Shown: piece after piece, positions 59,779-64,000 of the stretch
How positions within the stretch are numbered: the stretch's first letter is position 1
Layout: every line of letters begins with the position of its first letter
Assembly: GCA_024220505.1 (NCBI GenBank)
Contig: JAKZZE010000005.1
Coordinates: 1,386,501 to 1,450,500, forward strand
Origin: Rhizopus arrhizus
Lineage: Eukaryota > Mucoromycota > Mucoromycetes > Mucorales > Rhizopodaceae
Length of the DNA: 64,000 nt
Reading direction: 5' to 3'
The notes under the pieces: generated by a model
Seen by the model: only the letters and a program-made list of their open reading frames with translations
The model's database searches: none
What the model was told of the DNA's origin: nothing
Position numbers and translations under genes: made by a program

Positions 59779-60718
59779 ATGACACTAATGAAAGAATATT
59801 ATGAAATATTAAAAGTATCAAGAGACGCAAGTGAGCAAGATATCAAAAAAGCATATAAAAGACTTGCTTTACAATATCATCCAGATAAAAACAGTACTCC
59901 TGAAGCAGAAGAAAAGGTAATATTGAAGTTACTCTATCATCACTCACTCTTTTTGTAGTTTAAAGATATTTGGTAAGTTAAGGGTAGGTTGGTTATAAAT
60001 AATAATACTTTATTTAGTGAGGCCTATGAAGTACTCTCTGATCGTATGAAATAGACAACAATAAATGAAAATAATATTAATTTCTTTTATAGCTCGTAAA
60101 AGACAAAAATATGATTACAGAAATGATCAAGACGATTTGAATTATGCTGATATGGATTCCTTTTTTGATTTTCATGTAAAATATTTATACATAATTCAAT
60201 GTTCTTATTTCGTAAATTAACTAAAGCATCATAGTTTCATAGACCTCAGGATGTGTTTGATAGCTTCTTTAGTCAAATGAGCAATCCACCCTTCTTTTAT
60301 GGTAAGCTGATTTCCATTGCATTTTCATCATTTCTCATTTGCCTTGATAGATTTCCATCATCCTGCGTATTCTATGCATGAAAGTCCATTCTTTGGTATG
60401 CCACGTCCATTTTCTTATAATTCTTTTATGGATGTCTGCACTATGCCACCTGGTCCTTTAAGAACATCGTCCTACTTTAATCAAGGTACCATTCGTGGTC
60501 AACCTGCTGGTAATACGAGTTATTCAAGGTCGGTAACGACAACAACAAGAATTGTGAACGGAAGACCAGAAACAGTGACTGTTACTAAAATTACAGATGA
60601 AAATGTAAGTAAAGGAAGAATAGGAAGAATGAATTAACATTTTGTTATAAAAAAGGGTACAAGAGTAACAGAAGAATATGGAGGTAGAAGCAATAACTAT
60701 AACAGCATCGATTTTTAA
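59779..60718 (+). CDS. Class B DnaJ/HSP40 co-chaperone (DNAJB-type)
   Basis: J-protein that stimulates Hsp70 ATPase. The N-terminal J domain contains [20 protein letters not shown] and the essential HPD in YHPDKN. It continues over two tiny exons, [14 protein letters not shown] then [10 protein letters not shown], as in typical J domains. Afterwards come [19 protein letters not shown] and a Phe/Met/Pro-rich stretch, then a Ser/Thr-rich region with [19 protein letters not shown], resembling DNAJB6/DNAJB2-type tails. A last intron near 60604-60655 leads to [10 protein letters not shown] and the stop at 60718. At least six exons. A pyrimidine tract precedes the start; Met4 (59788) is an alternative start. 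Confidence 0.88.
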
Positions 60719-60755
60719 TTATTCACAAAATAAATGGATTTTAAACAAACACTTT

Positions 60756-61067
60756 TCAAATACATTTACAAAGTGCAATACTAAAATACAATTGATCTAA
60801 TCTCTTTATCTCATCACCTTTTAAGAGCGGTTGTAAGTCGTTTGAAAATGTCTTGCTATCAATGCCCATAATAGAATCAAGCAATAGATTTCCTAGTTCA
60901 TCCACTCGATCTATGTTTTCGACAGACAGCCAAATTTCATATAACGAAACGTGCCTTCTACTGTTATCTGTAGGTATTTAAAAAGAAAAGGTTTTATGGA
61001 GACAAAGACTGTAAAGAGAATACTCAATACAATTTGTGCAAGGTAATAATAAAGCGTTAAATGCCAT
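60756..61067 (-). CDS. Tentative small two-exon gene
   Basis: Proposed exons 61067-61031 and 60967-60756 with a GT-AG intron give 82 aa: MAFNALLLPCTNY, then RRHVSLYEIWLSVENIDRVD, a helical acidic/hydrophobic middle, and a C-terminus LYFSIALCKCI. The protein-like composition and exact phase support it; no family is recognised. It sits between the convergent DnaJ gene and the TTL gene, so it could instead be a missed 3' exon of a neighbour. Confidence 0.42.
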
Positions 61068-61142
61068 CAAAGATTTTATTGAGTATCTCGTTCTCTTTCT
61101 TTCCTTTTTCTCTCTATTAGTTTCATTCAATGCCGAGGTTGA

Positions 61143-62320
61143 TTATAGTGACAGTAGTTCCTTTTGATAAACTTGAACAAATTTTTCATGTTTTACGTTT
61201 TTTTCCTTTGTAAAGAATGGTTCTATTGCTATTCTTGTGGTTGCATTAAATAATTCTTGAATAATGTGTTGCAACTTTTGACCTGTTTGTTTAAAATCAG
61301 GAAACTATTTAAAGGTGAGTTACGTTCGACTGTAAGTTAAAAACTTACAGCATTTGCTTCCAAAAAGTACACATTCGAATCTTGATCAATCAAGAAATCA
61401 ATACCAAATAATTCAAACGCGTTAGGAATAGCTTGAAATGTTGTCATCTCACTTGTACAAGCATCAAACACGTCAGCCAAAATATCCTTCATCTGTTCAA
61501 AGATCTCCTCCTTCTTTTCAATATCTAATTCCCAAAATAAATTGACAGACTCGCTTTCCACAAAACCGTCTTCTTCAGTTTGAATGCAGGTATTTGTCAA
61601 ATGAATCAAATTATCATCCAGACAGTTCATGTCATATTCTTTCAAGGCAAATAGTGCCAGCATGTCACGGTAAAGATAGACTTCGATATTCGATTTAGCA
61701 AGTACATACGCACGAACGTGGAATTTGCGTTGGTTGACCAGCAGTGGTTTATCGACATATCTTTGAATTACCCATTCACGTATCTGGCTCACATCCTCTG
61801 CATCTTCATCCTCTTCATCGCTTTCTTCCTCTTCTTCAAATATATCTCGAAGTTGTTCAATTGTATTAAACACCTTGATACCAGCAGCCTTATTTGCAAG
61901 ACTTGGCTTGATAATAAATGAATATCCGCCTTCTTGCAGATCCCTTTCTACCTCAAATACTTCATTCATTGCTTCTTCAAAATAATCAACATGATCCAAC
62001 TCAAATTGCCAAGTCTCTGGAATAGCCTTTTTCAAGATACTTTCTGGGTGCTTTGAAAGATATTTTGTCACATTATAGGCAAATTGAGCCTTACGAATCA
62101 ATCCCTTTCGAATACAATAAGCATTGGCTAAACTGTCATGGCGTGCGACGAGATCCCAATTGATCAGCTCATATTCTAACCACTGAACTGCTGTCGTCTC
62201 GTCTTCGGGTGTTGTCTCGGTTTCATTAATAACAAAGTCAAGTAAAGAGTTTTTTAAGGCTTGGACAACGGCTTGATGCGTATATGGCTCATCAAGATGA
62301 ACACTTGCTTTGATGGACAT
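61143..62320 (-). CDS. Tubulin-tyrosine ligase family protein (Pby1-like)
   Basis: ATP-grasp enzyme of the TTL family, which ligates amino acids to tubulin or other protein tails; the fungal Pby1-type members are cytosolic. Exon 1 runs from MSIKASVHLDEPYTHQAVVQ at 62320 to FLEANA; an intron (about 61348-61305) leads to FPDFKQTGQKLQHIIQELF and a stop at 61143, giving about 375 aa. ATP-grasp signatures: FIIKPSLANKAAGIKVF, EWVIQRYVDKPLLVNQRKFH, HLTNTCIQ and the metal-binding FGIDFLIDQDSNVYFLEANA. A Glu/Asp-rich insertion lies between the first two. There is no N-terminal SurE-like domain of yeast Pby1, so this is the TTL part alone. Confidence 0.88.
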
Positions 62321-62599
62321 TTTAAAAAAATACAGAAAAATGTTTGTGTTGCAGTCACTAAAAGAGCAAGCCTCAGTTCATGGATTTTATTCAGTGAAGT
62401 CTATGAGCCAATAAGACTACCTCCCCTCCCCTCCCCTCTCCCCTTTTTTTTTGCCAGTAGAGCATTATATAAAATAAAGAGGGAAGCATATCTTGCTATT
62501 CTTTATACATGTTTCTAAATAAGTTTCACAATATTTATTTTTTATTTAAATATATTTTTTAAAAAAAGGTTGCCAAACTCTTCGTTCACTAAAACTTCT

Positions 62600-62981
62600 T
62601 TAAGAAGCTAAAGATCCATCCTCCACAGGACGTAGACCTGGTTTGGCGTCGTGGAAGAAAAAGTAAATGTTGACCATCTTTATCATTCCTGCAACAGTAT
62701 GGTATAACAAGTGGCCGTAAATCGCACCAGGACAGCATGTGACTAGTCACGATATAGAGAAGTACGTTACCCTATACGCCATCCTATAGTGGCCGAACCT
62801 AGAACTTGCCCAGCATAACCTGCCCATAGGCACAGAAACGTAAATCAAGATCAAGTGACCAACCCTTCCTTGTGGTGTAAAGAAAGCAACAATCAGTGGG
62901 CCTTTTGATCAGACAATTATTTACCTCCTGGAAAAGACGCCTGAAACCTGTAGGTTCTCTGCGTTGAACTTATCTTTACAT
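62600..62981 (-). CDS. Tentative small membrane protein with split start codon
   Basis: A model with four exons gives about 70 aa: AT at 62981-62980, then G at 62947 after an intron (ending CCTACAG) completing the ATG; MFQASFPGGRVGHLILIYVS continues via an intron (donor at 62924) and then a possible GC-AG intron (donor near 62823) into PGAIYGHLLYHTVAGMIKMV, then NIYFFFHDAKPGLRPVEDG and a stop at 62602-62600. The segment is clearly less AT-rich than its surroundings and has a hydrophobic helix followed by a soluble tail, as in small mitochondrial inner-membrane subunits. No family could be named, and the third intron is uncertain. Confidence 0.45.
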
Positions 62982-63375
62982 TCTTAATCGCAGAGAGTTT
63001 GTGGTTGTGGTTACTCCGGACGTTGCTTTCTTTCAAAGAAGTGGTAAAGAAAAAAAAAAAAAAGAACAGAAAAAAATTTAGGGAATTTTAATAAAAAAAT
63101 ATGAAATTTTAAAAATGATGACGAAAGCTTAATTTTGATTGGATAAAATTTTAATTTATTCAATATGATTGGATTGTTTTTAAGCTGTATGGGAAACCAT
63201 CGTCAAAACGCGTCTTGCACTAAAAAAATAATGAGAACGGCAAAATAAACAAACAAGCCCACGTCTTTAATATAATTTGTAGAGAAAAGGCTGTTTTTAT
63301 TTATTGTGAGATAATAATAAATAAAAAGGTTTTCATTGAAAGAAGCAGTTAAACTTGTTTATTACATAATGTCTA
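62982..63375. other. Intergenic region
   Basis: AT-rich 3' flank of UTP6 and upstream of the small gene. A poly-A run lies near 63050-63063. No feature was recognised. Confidence 0.45.
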
Positions 63376-64000
63376 TTATTTTTTTTGAATTAATCCTTTT
63401 ACTTTAACATCAAAAGATTCCTTGTTTGCAACTTCTTTGCATGCTCTATTGTACACTTGATTTGCCTTTTGTAATTTGTTTTGGGAATAAAGATATGAGA
63501 GATAAGTAATATAAGGTTCTGTGATAAATGCGTAAGTACATACTGTATACATGATCATCATTTACTTTTACCTTCTTTGTCAGCACTATCTAAACCTATT
63601 AACTTTTCAAAGAGTGGTTCTACATGTTCTGGCCCTGTTTCTTCATCCCCAAGTTGATTCTCAATCTCTAAGCATCTCATAATAAATTGATAGGTGGGAT
63701 AGGAGTTCTTTAATATCTTTTTATATACACTTCTTGCAAATTCAATGCCTCCGGTCTTTGAAGCCCATTCAACATAACTTGATTGTATCAAAATTCTGAT
63801 TTCATTACGATCCGCTGATTCAGCTGTCATTGAAGGCAAAAGCATTGTAACTCTATCGCAAGCTTTGGAAAACAGACTATCAGTTTCTTCAGTGCTCAAC
63901 GTTTTCTTCTCGCACTGATCAAAGATCCAGTCCTTGTATGATGTCCACAATAAGAGTGATTCAGGGTTGGATTCTAATCCTTGTACATATATGTTTGACT
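63376..64000 (-). CDS. UTP6: U3 snoRNP / SSU processome protein UTP6, C-terminal part
   Basis: HAT-repeat subunit of the UTP-B complex of the small-subunit processome, a partner of UTP13 also encoded in this window. The minus-strand reading enters at the right edge (YVQGLESNPESLLLWTSYKD) and shows HAT-type helices: IRILIQSSYVEWASKTGGIE, FARSVYKKILKNSYPTYQFI and MRCLEIENQLGD. A short intron (about 63571-63521) joins DSADKE to EPYITYLSYLYSQNKLQKAN, and the protein ends KGLIQKK with a stop at 63376. The N-terminal part, with the UTP6-specific motif, is outside the window. Confidence 0.82.

Overview
The window looks like nuclear DNA of a Mucorales-type fungus (Mucoromycota). The evidence is strongly AT-rich intergenic DNA, many short GT-AG introns of about 45-80 nt with TAG or CAG acceptors, densely packed genes on both strands, long homopolymer A/T runs, and a gene set typical of early-diverging fungi (SMCR8-type DENN protein, eukaryotic FetB/ALS3-like permease, Ytp1, secreted chitin deacetylase). 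No operons are expected; genes are monocistronic, often divergent or convergent. Splice coordinates were worked out by eye from reading frame and GT/AG signals, so individual junctions may be off by a base or so.

Region by region: 1-14.4 kb is an ordinary gene block: cytochrome c peroxidase (cut by the left edge), an unrecognised acidic-tailed protein, an ornithine cyclodeaminase/mu-crystallin homologue divergent from a TRIC-like cation channel, a large Snt2-type chromatin reader, a Ytp1-like membrane protein and a Cys-3/Met4-like bZIP factor whose 3' flank carries nine copies of an 8-mer. 14.4-18.2 kb is a mobile or non-coding block: five hairpin-like repeats whose closing arms differ in sequence but stay complementary, a decayed Tc1/mariner-type transposase, and a poly(A)-ended LINE fragment. 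18.2-30.7 kb holds a FetB/ALS3-like permease, a low-complexity protein, an SMCR8 homologue, a CRIB-domain protein and two unrecognised proteins. 32.3-44.4 kb holds a three-RRM protein, UTP13, a secreted chitin deacetylase and the mitochondrial RNA helicase SUV3.

44.4-58.5 kb is gene-poor. It contains a truncated copy of a small-protein gene, a serine-recombinase-like IGYARKS gene, a decayed LINE ORF1, a decayed Ty3/gypsy pol, and then a striking inverted duplication of about 0.86 kb per arm. Each arm carries an identical 66-residue protein predicted to be lipid-anchored. 58.5-64 kb returns to ordinary genes: an alpha-arrestin with a PPxY motif, a DNAJB chaperone, a tubulin-tyrosine-ligase family protein, two tentative small genes, and the C-terminal end of UTP6.

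Functionally the cellular genes are housekeeping: ribosome biogenesis (UTP13, UTP6), mitochondrial RNA and redox metabolism (SUV3, CCP), chromatin (Snt2), wall remodelling (chitin deacetylase) and trafficking or signalling (SMCR8, arrestin, CRIB). The most unusual items are the covarying hairpin array at 15.6-16.0 kb and the palindromic twin small-protein locus at 53.8-56.1 kb.
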